Assembly: GCA_018697195.1 (NCBI GenBank)
Contig: CM031857.1
Coordinates: forward strand, 53,031,471 to 53,095,470
Origin: Certhia americana
Lineage: Eukaryota; Chordata; Aves; Passeriformes; Certhiidae
Direction of reading: 5' to 3'
Length of the DNA stretch: 64,000 nucleotides
The notes beneath the pieces are model-generated. The model ran no database searches. It saw nothing but the letters and a program-made list of their open reading frames with translations, and was not told the DNA's origin. Shown in pieces: positions 12,216 through 24,500 of the stretch; within the stretch, counting starts at the first letter, position 1, and each line of letters opens with the position of its first letter. Position numbers and translations under genes: made by a program.

Positions 12216-14839
12216 CTACAAAGGAAAGAGAAAACCCTAGTCAAAAACATTATTTTATTCAAATAACCATCCATGCATTTAATTTTGCTCCAATAAAAAT
12301 CACATCAGATGCAAACGAACACCTGAAAATAAACACACTGAACATCCTTTCAGATTTCAGACCTGAATGCAAATTCTGCCAACTATGCCACCTCTTCCAC
12401 AAAAAATATTCAAATCACCAATCACTTATACAAATAGAACTAAGTTTATTGCTTAAGACTGAAAACAATGTGCCAGTTTGACCCTTAGATATCCCTAAGT
12501 TAGTGCTTTCATTGCCATGTTTTCCATCCCCACTGATGTCAACCCATTTGCTATGCAAAGTCTAAAAAAGTGAAAATGTAAAAGCTGTTAATCCCAGATA
12601 AACAACTATAAAAGTATCACAGCTCATCAGATATTTACATGAACATGTAGAGATGTAGTCATGTTAACCCAGAAAAAGAAATAAAGATCACATTTCTATA
12701 ATAGTGCTGGCATATTGCTCCATACAATGCTAACCAAGGAAGAAATAGCAAAGCAGCACTTCATAATGACCAACTGCTACTGCTGGCCAGGCAGGGTAAC
12801 TATATTTAAATCTTTATTGTGGTAGGAAATATTGTTTTATACACTTGGCACCATATGCTCTTCATAACTTCTTACAGCTACATGTCGAGGAAGTTTCAAA
12901 GTCACTAAATGTATTTCATGCTTCCCTAAAGGGAAAAGAGTTTTTGTTTTCATGTGAAACTTCTAATGGGTTTTGGAAATGGCTTATTTTTTTTTGTCAT
13001 GCACAAATTCCTGTTTAACCAAAAGCACAGGCACTAATAAAATTACTATTGTGGTAAGTTACAGCATAGCTGACAGCTGAAGTCGAGATGTGGCACTGCA
13101 GCAAAATTCATCCCTGCACAGAGGAAGGACTAGACTTAGTCCTCGAGCACAGCAGATGTGAAAGGCATGTATAAAGCAAGAAAAAAGAAAACCTGGTACC
13201 CCAGATCACAAGTCAGCACAAAGGCCTCTCATCTCTATCAGATTTGTTCTCTCTCTGTCCCAAATTCTGACCAGAGAAACTGGGACTTTTTCAAAGAATG
13301 TTCTTAAAATGTTCAGACAATGAAAAGGTGCAGTTGCAAAATTTATTTCACAAAACTTCTAAACTGTTAAAACCCAAACCCCTAAAACTAGCATAATTAA
13401 ATATCCAGAAGAGCTTCTACCATGTATCTGTTCTCTCCCATAGTTCCTGTTTCTAACACAACTCTCTCCCATTCTTGGTTTTCGAATAAGCACCCATCCC
13501 ATGCTAGTCTGCTTTCTCAGCATCTTCTAGTGCTCAGAGCTGGCTTTTCATTAATAGATACACAACTCCTTTTTTCTACCAAAACACTCCCTAACTTGTT
13601 GCTTACTGTACAGAACTTCTTCATTAACATGAAAGAGTCTGCCTGTTCTTTCTTTTTTTCCCATAGCATTATCCTGCATTTTTGACAGGTGTTTTTCAAA
13701 ACAGCCATCACTTCTACATCCCTTCTACTCACATGAATTTGGGAGATGGAATGTTTTTCAAAATTTAACCCTTCCAGTTCATAACCACAACTGCTCATTC
13801 TTGGCTCTATTTATTATCAGAGATAATAATTCTGTAGATTTCCAAGTATTTTCCTCTCTCAATTCCAACCATGCTGACCCTCTGTGCATTTACAAACTAC
13901 ATATGACACTTTGTAAAAAACACCAGTCTGAAAGGCATACAAAACCCAACAACAACAACTACTACAAAACTGCACAGAACACACAGCAAGGCTTCTTTTT
14001 CATTTCTGGTTGGAAGAGAGTGCCACAGAGCTTTTTAACCTAACAAACACCATTGTAATCCAAGGGTTGTAAATGACAGCAAGTAAGTTTGAAGCAGAAA
14101 AATGGCATAGTTACTCAAAAAGGGGGAATTCCTAATTTTTCTGAAACTTGCATTATCTAGGAATACAAACAGATTCTCTACTGAGCTGAAGTAGCAAAGA
14201 CTGATGTGTTTTAAGAGTGTCTTTCAAAAACATACATTGTATGCTTCTTATGTATATTTCAAAAAATACATTGTAGGGGATCCACAGTAATGACTCAGTA
14301 CAACTGGTGGATGACATTGAGTATTGTGCACAACTGGCTAGGTCTGTATAAACAATCCCAGTGACTCCCGTCTGTTTTTCAATTCTGTGATTGAGGGAAG
14401 CTGCAACATCAGCTATCCCTCTAAATACAAGAGAATACTCTATATAATGATGAAAGAACAGAAAAGAGTGGGTAGTGTGTGTTAAGTAAGAGTCCTGCCT
14501 TGTGCAAAACTTTGTAAAACTATACTTTATCTAAGATACTCATACTTAAGCTTTTGAATACAATGCCAAACAGGCTTCTTAAAAAAAAGTCCCATCCATT
14601 CTTGCCTTTAAATCAATTTTTCCCTGATTATTTTTGTAAGGACCTCTTGACCTTGGAACTAAACAAAGAAATACCCCTATATTGCTATGTGCTAAGAGAT
14701 TTAGCATGTAAAGGCAAAGAGAAGCCAGAACTCTTTAAGGACTAAAATTTATACGCAGGAAAATACCAAAACCACTTAAAAAATGTGCTGAAACCCAACC
14801 TAACTCTTGAAGCATACAGCAAACAGAGCAAGCACAAGT
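12216..14839. other. Non-coding sequence between the candidate distal exon and the RNASEH2B 3' end
   Basis: AT-rich. No exon, repeat family or RNA gene is recognised. It begins with the pyrimidine tract of the candidate acceptor at 12216-12234. Confidence 0.5.
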
Positions 14840-15482
14840 TTGTTACACAAAGCACTTTATTGCATTACATGTACACTGACATTCATTGCCATTTGTTTCC
14901 AGCATATTGAAAACAACCCAAATCCCAATACAGAGAGTATCTTTGCCTTGACAAAATGCCACTAGTGACAATGCTTATATCACCATTGGTATTTGGGTCA
15001 AAACAAAAATGCAATGATGCCATCCTATTCTGGTGTAATACTGGGTAAAAAACTTCTGAAAGTTATAAAAAAATAATGCTCCTTATGAATTAAAAAAAAA
15101 AACCCCAAGCCACAAAGGTGGGTAAGTTTTCAGCCTAGAATGAAGTGTAATGGAGAAAACTGCATGGTGGGCTTGACTGGGCTTGCTCTAGAAGGCACAG
15201 CAGCTCAGGATGGTACCCTGATAAGCCTTGCTTCTAACTCACAGCACCATGTTAATGCAGCTGAACCATCTTCCCAATCCAGGCTGGAATATCTGATATC
15301 ATGGTCTTGTATCACTAAGGCCCCAACAGCTCTGTGCCCTGCCAGCTCACAGACCACTCCATCACACTCCACCATGTACCCAGACTTGTCCTGCATAAGC
15401 TATAATAACAAAAAACTCCAGGAGACATCTTTAGCTTAACATAAAAATAACAACTGTATAAAATTCTTTCAAGAACAAGTCA
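14840..15482 (-). other. RNASEH2B: RNASEH2B 3' UTR
   Basis: About 640 nt from the stop codon to the expected cleavage site. It is AT-rich with no repeat I recognise, apart from a short run of T then G on the minus strand near 15090-15105. The 3' end is set by the AATAAA at 14861-14856 and a U/GU-rich stretch just beyond. The exact cleavage base is inferred to within about 10 nt. Confidence 0.75.
14856..14861 (-). terminator. RNASEH2B: Poly(A) signal of RNASEH2B
   Basis: Canonical AATAAA on the minus strand (TTTATT on plus). About 20 nt downstream comes a GU/U-rich stretch including AACTTGTGCTTG, as expected for a downstream element. It is the first good signal after the stop codon. Confidence 0.75.
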
Positions 15483-15590
15483 TTATTTTGATGTTTTAGG
15501 TTTGGAGCTGAAGAAAGTAGAAATGGATTTCATTCCGCTCTTATCAACTTTGGCCAGAGCTTTCTGTGCTGCAGACATCTTGGTGTTTGC
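15483..15590 (-). CDS. RNASEH2B: RNASEH2B exon 11 (terminal; PIP box and stop)
   Basis: 108 nt including the TAA at 15485-15483. The acceptor is CACTCACAG|GCAAAC. It encodes residues 278-312. The segment [19 protein letters not shown] is almost identical to human, followed by STFF, which gives a PIP box MKSISTFF at 297-304 for PCNA docking. The last eight residues, SSKPKTSK, replace the human GVKNKKKIGKV tail, so the ending is shorter and less basic. Confidence 0.96.
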   Translation of the reverse strand, partial: ANTKMSAAQKALAKVDKSGMKSISTFFSSKPKTSK

Positions 15591-18500
15591 CTGTGAGTGA
15601 AATGATAAACAGAAACAGTTAAACAACATCTCCATAGGGGGAAAATAGATGCTACAAACTCCTAAATACAGAATTCAAGCAATAAGTGGAATTGCTTTCT
15701 TAGTATACAGTCGTAAAGATAATGTTATACAGGCTTTGAAATGTAGGAGAAAAACATTAAAAAACAAATTTGAGATTATTCAAACCGAAGAATACTTGTC
15801 ATGAATTACTTAACCTCAAACAAAGACAGAAAACCAACTACAAGGACAAGGAGGTGAAACATCTCTCCTTTCTGCAGAAGGAGGTAACCCAAATCAAACG
15901 TTTACTTTGGGATAATCCCTGAGTGTGCATTAAGAGGAATAATGCATGCAATAGAACAGATGCATTCTGTACCCTCCGACTCAATCTCATGATTATGCTG
16001 TCAGCAGGCTGAATTACAGACCTGCATTACGGATGATGAATAATTCACACTGATTTACTATCAAAGACTCTATGCACAGTGAAATAAAGAAAAAAGAGAT
16101 GGAAGAACTAGGAATGAAAAAGGTAACTAATGTTTGCAAAGCACTTTTGAGGCCACTGGGACAACTTCCCAGACTTCTACACCTAAAACACATTTTATGA
16201 ACCGCATTTTATAGAGCTGACCTCTTTTCTTTCTTGTATTTTAAAGCATTATGTTTTTAATCTCTAGCTATTAAGAAAACTTTGCATTGACCTTTCTTTA
16301 TGATACTCCTCAGTTTGCAGGACTTCCCAATAACAGTACTTGGGATCAGCTAGATGATTATGGATATGATGGAGATAGGCAACAACTGTATGATTGTCTG
16401 TGTTACTCTACAAACAAAAACACTGCCAAAGTATTTTAAAAAGAGCAGTAAACTGTACAGAGTCCAAGGGCTATCTTTTCTTTCCCAGATTCTCTCATCA
16501 ATATGTATTATTATTTCAGAAGTAAATCATAGTTAATGTTAAAATGAATTCTCTCTCCTCAGTTTATTTTTATCTTTATGCTAAGTTCAAAAGCTATAGT
16601 ATATAATGTGGGGAGGGGGGAAACATGCATATTTTAAACTATTTATCACTTTCACTTAGGGGGCAATCCTCTTACTTCCAAACTAGAATGTGCAGTGAGT
16701 ACAAAAAAAATCTGGGGTTTTTGTGGGGAGGAAGGAATGCATCTGTCACCAGCTGCTTCTCTTTGCAAAGGGATAACAAGTAGTCAGCATTAGACTGAAG
16801 GTCACAAGACCAGCACAGCGGGCTTTTTTGGTTCCCCACAGATTGGAGGAAGATTCATTTTCTTTCAATGTTCAGAGAAATAAGCCAGTACAAGCCTCGC
16901 AGCTTTGGCAGACACAGAGGGGATCTTTTCACATCTCTGCTGCTCTCCCAGGAATATTACAGTGGCAGGCACTGCTGGACTCAGATTTGGATTGGCCTCC
17001 AAACATGCGCTGGAGCTGGCAATCAGTAAGTTCTGTGTTGACTTAACTTCATTAAGCTGACATAAGTAAGTGCACAAGCAATATTTCTAGGTAAAAATAA
17101 AGCCTGTCCTAGCATCCCTTGGAATTTAAGTAAATGCTGCCATCTTTGTTTCTTTTTTGAGTAACTGAAATTTATCAGTTGCTATCACTAAGCCATAGGA
17201 TTTCTCATCTTAAGAGCTCAAAAACATTAGCTGAGCACCTTAACACGTGTGTCTGAGTCTGCGAGGCTCACTGGAATGTTGAAATACAGCCTAGCAGTAA
17301 GAGTACAAAACAGTTCAGAATAGGAAATTAAAACTGTCAAAGTCACATAAAACCTGAAAGAAAAGTTCAAAGAGACATAATTACAGATGTCAGACAATTT
17401 TGTATTTGTTTTGTATTTGTGATGTGTTTTGAAGGAGAAAGTTAAGCACTCTGTGCTAGTATTTAGTATTAATCTACACTTCAGCAAAACATGTATGAAT
17501 GCAAGGCTTGCTTACCTTTTTGGTTTTCAGATTGTCGCTGTTAAATTTAGTATAGTCTTCTTGTGGTTCCACAGGGACGTCTGACAATTTCCTTTTCTGA
17601 AATGTTAGAGTGAGGAAGTTGCTCTGTCAGCCACTTTTATGATGTACACACACGGAAATTCAAAGCTTTGGCTTTAAAATGTAACCATAGCACCAAAACA
17701 GGACTGGCATTCAACTGAAGAATCTGCAGCAAGAGTGGAAGATTTCTGTCTGCAATTATCCTCTCTATATGTGAATATAAACCACCTTTACAGTATTCAG
17801 AAGAGAGCATTCAGTGTCGGGGGAAGCATTTCCTTCCTAGTCTTCTGAAGAATGACTGTTAGAAACCAGCCATGATTGTGACTTTGGTGTCAGTGTATAC
17901 AGAGAACTTTCTGGAGCAGCTGTCAGAAGTTAGTGCCTGACAGTCAAGGAACTGTGGTGCTCATGATCTCATGGACCTGTGCAGCAACTCCACTGCTGTA
18001 GCTATCTGCCAACACAAGCAGATTGTCATCTAGTCTGCTGTCTCTTTGTTCACAGCCTTTAGAATTAATTAGTTTCTATAGACTGGCAATAGTGAGACAC
18101 TGCCATAGCTCCACTGACTGCTTCGTCACTTGAAACCAATAATATATTAAGAAGATTGACTCTGCATGTGCTGTGTGCCTTCTAACTTAAAAAATAATGC
18201 ACGTGAACGGTTCTCGGCACTTCACATGATCAGGCCATAAAAATGAATATTTCTTTCCATAAACTGTGAGCATGTGTTTAGTTTAAAGGTGAAAACTTTC
18301 TGGTATGTTTCCAAAAGGGAAAAAAAAGTACACAGTATTTTACAACACTGTATTTTTATTATTATTATACATCTGATATTACTACCCTGTCCTTAATATC
18401 CTGTGAAATCTAGACTGTGGCCTTCCCAGTTTTGTGCCAAAGAGAGTGATTTTGCAAGCAACTTGGATGGTACCATACATTTTAAGATCCTGTTTTATTC

Positions 18501-21500
18501 ATTTTGTTTATGGTGCTTGTGATATCTCTCTCTCCCCCTCCCTCTCTCTCTTTGGCACAGAAGTCAGGTCTGCAGCCTAGATTTCTCAGCTCTTAGAACC
18601 AAATCCAACTGCAGCCTTTTCTTTTGATTTCAATGGAATCTGGATCAGCCTCTTTAGGAGGCTGTTTACTGTGCTGTGATTACATTTTCAAATGACAATC
18701 TAATGAAGAATTACTTTTCTCCTCTTTTTGGAATCTGATAAACAAGTTTTTAAAACTTACAACAAAAATGTTTGCATTTCGGCAAAACGTTTGCTGTTTA
18801 GTTGTAGCAAAGCCTACATATTCTTTGTAAATGTCTCTCATCATCTGCCAATGGCCAGACTCCCTGTGCTGACAAACCGGACAGTGCGATGATTACAACA
18901 CAAGATCAATGGCTTACAATTAATACAAAGAACATGCAATTTTGATTTAATCATAAAATCACAAAGTCCAGGCTGTACCCAGTTTCCTCTTGCTCAAGAA
19001 AGAGAATGTGTCGCTGCTTTTCGGTTGATCACTGAAGTTTCTGCATCTCTCCTTCCCTTCAGAGTTTAACATAATGTCCAAACATGCAATTATTTTTCCG
19101 AAACAGGAAATGGATGTTAGAACCTTCTTATTTTGCAATTATCATATATTATGTCTGTTAATGCACCTTGCCCTCATGAAGAGAAATGTCAACACAAGTG
19201 ATTAAAAATGGTCTGAAGGAGACTAGAAGTTTCCATGTAGAAGCCAACCTTGCTCCTCTGAGATTGTGAAATAAAGGAGTGTTTTAATCTCTGAAGCTGC
19301 AAAGACTTAAACACAGAAATATCATACACACCCTGGTCAGTACTCTGGAAATTAATCAGATCCTCAGCAAGATCCCACTGCCCAACAACTGAACAGCTCT
19401 AAGCCTCATTTCCTCTACAACCAATTCCTCCGCAAACTGCTGAAATAAAACTGTTTTTAAAAATAGATTCTCAGAACTATCCCAATGGTATAAAAACTAT
19501 TCGTACACAATATGGAATGTACATCACAAGCAGTTTAATACAGTTGTTTTAACATGCTTATATAGCTAATGACTATCAGTTGGCTCCTGATGTGCGCTTA
19601 ATATTTCTTACAACGCATAAAGATAATTCTTAACTGAATCAAAGGGCCAAGTAACTGTGCAGCCAGAACAACTGTCCAGCCACATGGAAATAACATATCT
19701 ACGGATATCCATTGGAGAACAAATGCTATTAATAACAGTAGGGTTCAATTATTCCTCTATGTGCTAGCTGACATGCTGCTAAACAGAACAGTCACTGAAC
19801 CAGCCAGAAATGAGGTTATTTTAGACTTTGTCTCAGCAAGTAGCAGGGACAATGCAGGAAAGGCCAGCATGGTACATAACCTCATTTCAGTAAACATAGG
19901 TTAACCAGTTTATATTAAATGGAATGGATAATCAAAAGTGGGGCTATTGCTTCTTAGGGAGCAAACTTTGCAAACCATGTGTCTTACTTGTTTAAGGCAA
20001 AGCAAAGGGACTTGATGTGTGAGGAAGACACTTGGAAGGTAAAAGAAAAAGACTGAAGAACTGATTTTGGATCTTTTACTTCAAACAAGGTGAAATCTTG
20101 GAGGAAATAGCTTCTTCGACTAAACATTATAAATGTGTCTCCTTGCTTACACACATATGCCACCATCCCCCACCCACCCCAAAAATTGAACTGACACTAG
20201 GTGTAAACAGAATTCTTCACTAGATGGGAAACAAAAAGACTGGGGGAAAAGAAATATTAAAAAAAAAGATTGGTTTAGGGGTCAGGTAATACTGGAACTA
20301 AGTGAGAACTGCCAAAAAGTCAAGCTGAGTTAGACCTTGGAAAGGAAACTAAGACAAACAGTACAAAGTTGTTTAGACACAGAGGCAAAAAGGGAATTAA
20401 AAAAGAGAAAGTGAAGCTGCTATACTGTAGGGATTTGATAGATATTAAAGTTAACCTACGTGTGGACCCACATGTAAAATGGAAGAACTCCTTTGCCTCA
20501 GTAAATCATTTTCAATAAAGATGAAGAGGTTAAGCACAGGGACAGAAGAGAGAATAGAAATCACTCTATTCAAGATAGAAGTAAAGCTCAGTATGCTGAT
20601 CCAGCTGGAAGACTGCATCAGAAATTACAAGATGAGAGGCAGAACCTGACATATATTCTATCAGGCAGGAACCATATTAGTGCAGCATAGCCAAGGACCC
20701 ATCTCTAATATAAGAAGGAAGAAAAAGTGATAGCAGGACTCAGGAGAACAGAGTGCGGAAAAAAGTGAAAGAAGGTAGAATAATTAAAGAGTAAATGAAA
20801 CACAGAGTGGTTTGGGTTTGAAGGGACCTTAAAGATCATCTAGTTCCAACCCTCCTGCCATGTGGAGGAATACCTTCCACTAGACCAGGTGGCTCCAAGC
20901 CCCATCCAGCCTGGCCTTGAATACTGCCAGGGATGGGAATTCTCAACATGTCTGGGCAACCTGTTTCAGTGCTTCACCACCTTCACATCTAATTTAAACC
21001 TACCCTCTCTCTCAGCTTAAGGCCATTGTCCCCTGTCCTGTCATGACATGCCCTTGCAAAAAGTGCCTTGCCAGCTCTTCTGTAGCCCCCTCAAGGTACT
21101 GGAAAGTGCTCTAAGGTCTCCTTGGAGCCTTCCTTCCCTTCTCCAGGCTGAACAGCCCCAACTCTCCCAGCCTGATTCAGCCTAAAAATTAAACAAGGTA
21201 ATGCCTACTAACTTGTCTATATTTTTTCAAGTATAACACGTTTTCTGGTGACAGAATGTGAAGGATTGCCAGAGGACTTGACATGGTGCCTGTTAAGCAG
21301 CTGAAATTACAGAATACAAATACTGCACAAGAAGTTTAAGGTAGGTGAGAAAATGGGAAAAAGGGAAAAAAAAGGCAAATAATGCAGACAGGGATGTCAT
21401 TGGATCAGATGGAGATTACTAGTTAATTACTAATAAAAGATAATAATAGAACGTTAACATTTATTGAATGTACACCACTGAGTAGCATTATTAACACCTG

Positions 21501-24500
21501 AAGAGCCTTTAACACTGTGAAAAAAAAAGTCAGGGAACCTTCAAGACTGGAAACATTAAAACCAGATTAAATGCACAGAAGAAGTAAAAGGTCATGTACA
21601 CAGAAACTAACTGCATGAATTTCTTGTAAACCTGGGAACTGATCAAGTAAAAACTGCAGTGGAAAAAAACCCAACCCAACTGTGTGTCTTAACTGTTCAC
21701 AGCATGACAGAGAGCTATCTGATCACACATCAACAGAGGCAAATGGGATTCTAATCTGTAACAGGACGAAGTATTTCTAGTTAAGACAAGAAGGGAAGAA
21801 TGCCATCATATGTATGAGTAAAAGTTTTATCAGAAATAATTACACGTTTTTCTGGTCACCTGCTTTGAAACAATTGAATTCATCTTGGAAGAGGTGTAAA
21901 GAAATGTTTCCACAATGAGGGAATGGAGCACCCATCTTACACAACCAAGTTGGCTTCTCAAAATGAAAACACAAAGCATATATGTTTTCCCTTTACACAC
22001 TGAAAGAACTATGCTAGGGAGGGAAAGGAGCCATTTCAATTTCAAAAAACAATGATAAAGTAAGCACAAAAGGGCAGGGGAATAAATTGGCCATGAATAA
22101 ATTCAAGGTGGAATTTACAGAAAGGTTTCCCAGCATCAGAGGAATGAGGTTATAGAACACTCTTCCAAGAGAAGTAATGGAAATAAAAAATCCTAATGAG
22201 ACTTACTGTGAAGAATGGTCAGTGTACGAGAGATTATCCAACATGGCTGTCCGGGAATCCGTGACCCAGGAGGTCCCTTTTAGGGTCCTCATAAATTATA
22301 TATGAAAGGAAACCTATGAGGTCATATTGTCCCATCAACCTCAATAAAACTAAATAAGCAAAACACGTATGAAAAAGACTGTTGACCAAAACTGTAAAAT
22401 ATGCCTCTCTTTTTCCTTCTCCTTTTTTAAACAGGAAAATCAACCAAAATATTCCTTATTAAAAATATGAGTTACCTGGTAAATTTCTTGCGTTGTTTTA
22501 GACTGGCTTTTCACAAGGCTACCTTACTTAAAATGTATTGTACCCTCTGCTTGGTCTGGTCCAGTTTCAGTAATAAAGCAGAAAAAATAAGTTACAATAC
22601 ATCTATCAATATCTTAATGTTCTCCTACCTTCAGTGGTGGCTCTGGTGTTGGGCTTTTAAGTTCTGGGAGCCTGCAGAACAAAAAATTTTAAATTAAAAA
22701 TTAAGACAGATGAATTGAACAACATAAAGTCTGGAAATCCTTCTTCATGAAAGCTGCTTTGGTTATCAGCTGCTCATACATGGCAAGCACTTGCAAAAAA
22801 AAGCAGCTCACAGACTGTATTTCTGACTTATGAAACTGTTCAGGTATGGGGCTTCAAACTGCAAATTGCACAGTTTTCCAAAGGCCACCATAACAGGAGC
22901 CTTTGAACAGAACTGAACTGATGAGTAGGTGCAGAGTTTCAGTGATAATCAAAGTCAAGACTGCTACTGGCAGGGAACACCAGGATGAGGGTGTTGGCTC
23001 ACCTTCAGATTTACATACTAACTAAGGTGAGTTAATTAAGTCAAGCCCAAGCAGCACTGAGTGAGTAGCGAAAAGGAAGGAGGACTGGGGATGAAGACTC
23101 AATTCCTGGCTCTGCTGTTTGTGCTTGACAATTCTGGACAAACTGCTTTTTTTGATTTTCTTCCCACTTGCTTTAAAATAGGATACATTACTCAGGGTTT
23201 CATCACACAACAGTGGTAACAGACATATCTGACGTTAATATTACATCTCCCCCAGCTCAAACTCCTTAACACCAGAGGAAAGCGAAAAAACCTACATAAT
23301 CTACATTTGAAAAATCACGTTTAAAGTGTGGCAAATATAATCTCATTGTGTCATTCACTGCCGTCTTGATGAACAAATCTCAGTATTTAACAGAAATGAC
23401 CAAATGGAGATTAATCCATGCCATGTAAAGCTATAAGCTAGCTGGAACAACACTTACCCCAAGTATTTTAACAACTCCTTACTCAGATCTTCAGGAATAT
23501 ACTCTGATATTAACCCATGGGCATACCGTACATAGTCTTCAGGATGACATCAGGGAGTGGAAAGAAGGAGAAAAAGAACATTCATGTTACATAGTCACCT
23601 TGCTTTAGCCTTGTTGCATGTGCTACCATGAGGTACAAAGTTGAATCAATTGGAACAGACTCCTAATGGATACACTGTGATGCTTCTCTGTGTCCAGTAG
23701 TTTATGTTATATGACACTTGTAGATCTATTTAAAAAGTAAAGACTTACTACACTCACTTTGTCAGCACATGTTATTAATATCTGCTGCATGTACTTTACA
23801 AAAGCCGTTCACTTTCTGAGAGTACTAGATATCATGTATTTTTCCGAAGAAATTAAATTTTAAAAACCTGCAAAAGTAAAAAGCTGACTCAACAGAACAT
23901 GCAATCATTAATTTTAAAGCATCTGGATCTTACAATTATTTGGCAAGGGCTTCAGTACTAAAGAACATTTTCTGGCTTCAACTGAAAACAATTAGATGAG
24001 ACAATGAGTCTATTTCAAAGTCTTGTACTTAATTTTCAGTACTTTATAGAAAATGCCAAGGCCTATCTAAACATCACTGGCAAGACAGGATAATTATCTG
24101 TGGAAATATGAACTACTAGAAGCTGTTTTCAGTACAGGGCACTCCTGCTATAAATGTTTTTCTGAGAGACTGAGGGGAAAAAAGTGACCCTTTTATAACA
24201 TGAAGTCCTAAACCAGATCTTTTCCGGTCATGTTCTACACAAGCACTTACTGATCATGGGCTGGACTTTTTAAACTTGCTGTTGCTGAGGCTGCTAGGGA
24301 GAAACTGCACCCATGCACAGGAAGCATTTGCCAGACAGATATTAAGTTAAAATCTCACCTCTGAATTCCAACTCCAACAGGCCAGTTTATCTGGTCATAT
24401 GCCTACACACTCAGAGAGTTCAGAAGCACAGGGCATACCAGCCTTAAGGTGGAAAAGAACTATTACTTTAGTGCTAGAGATAAATTAATCTTTTTTTTTT

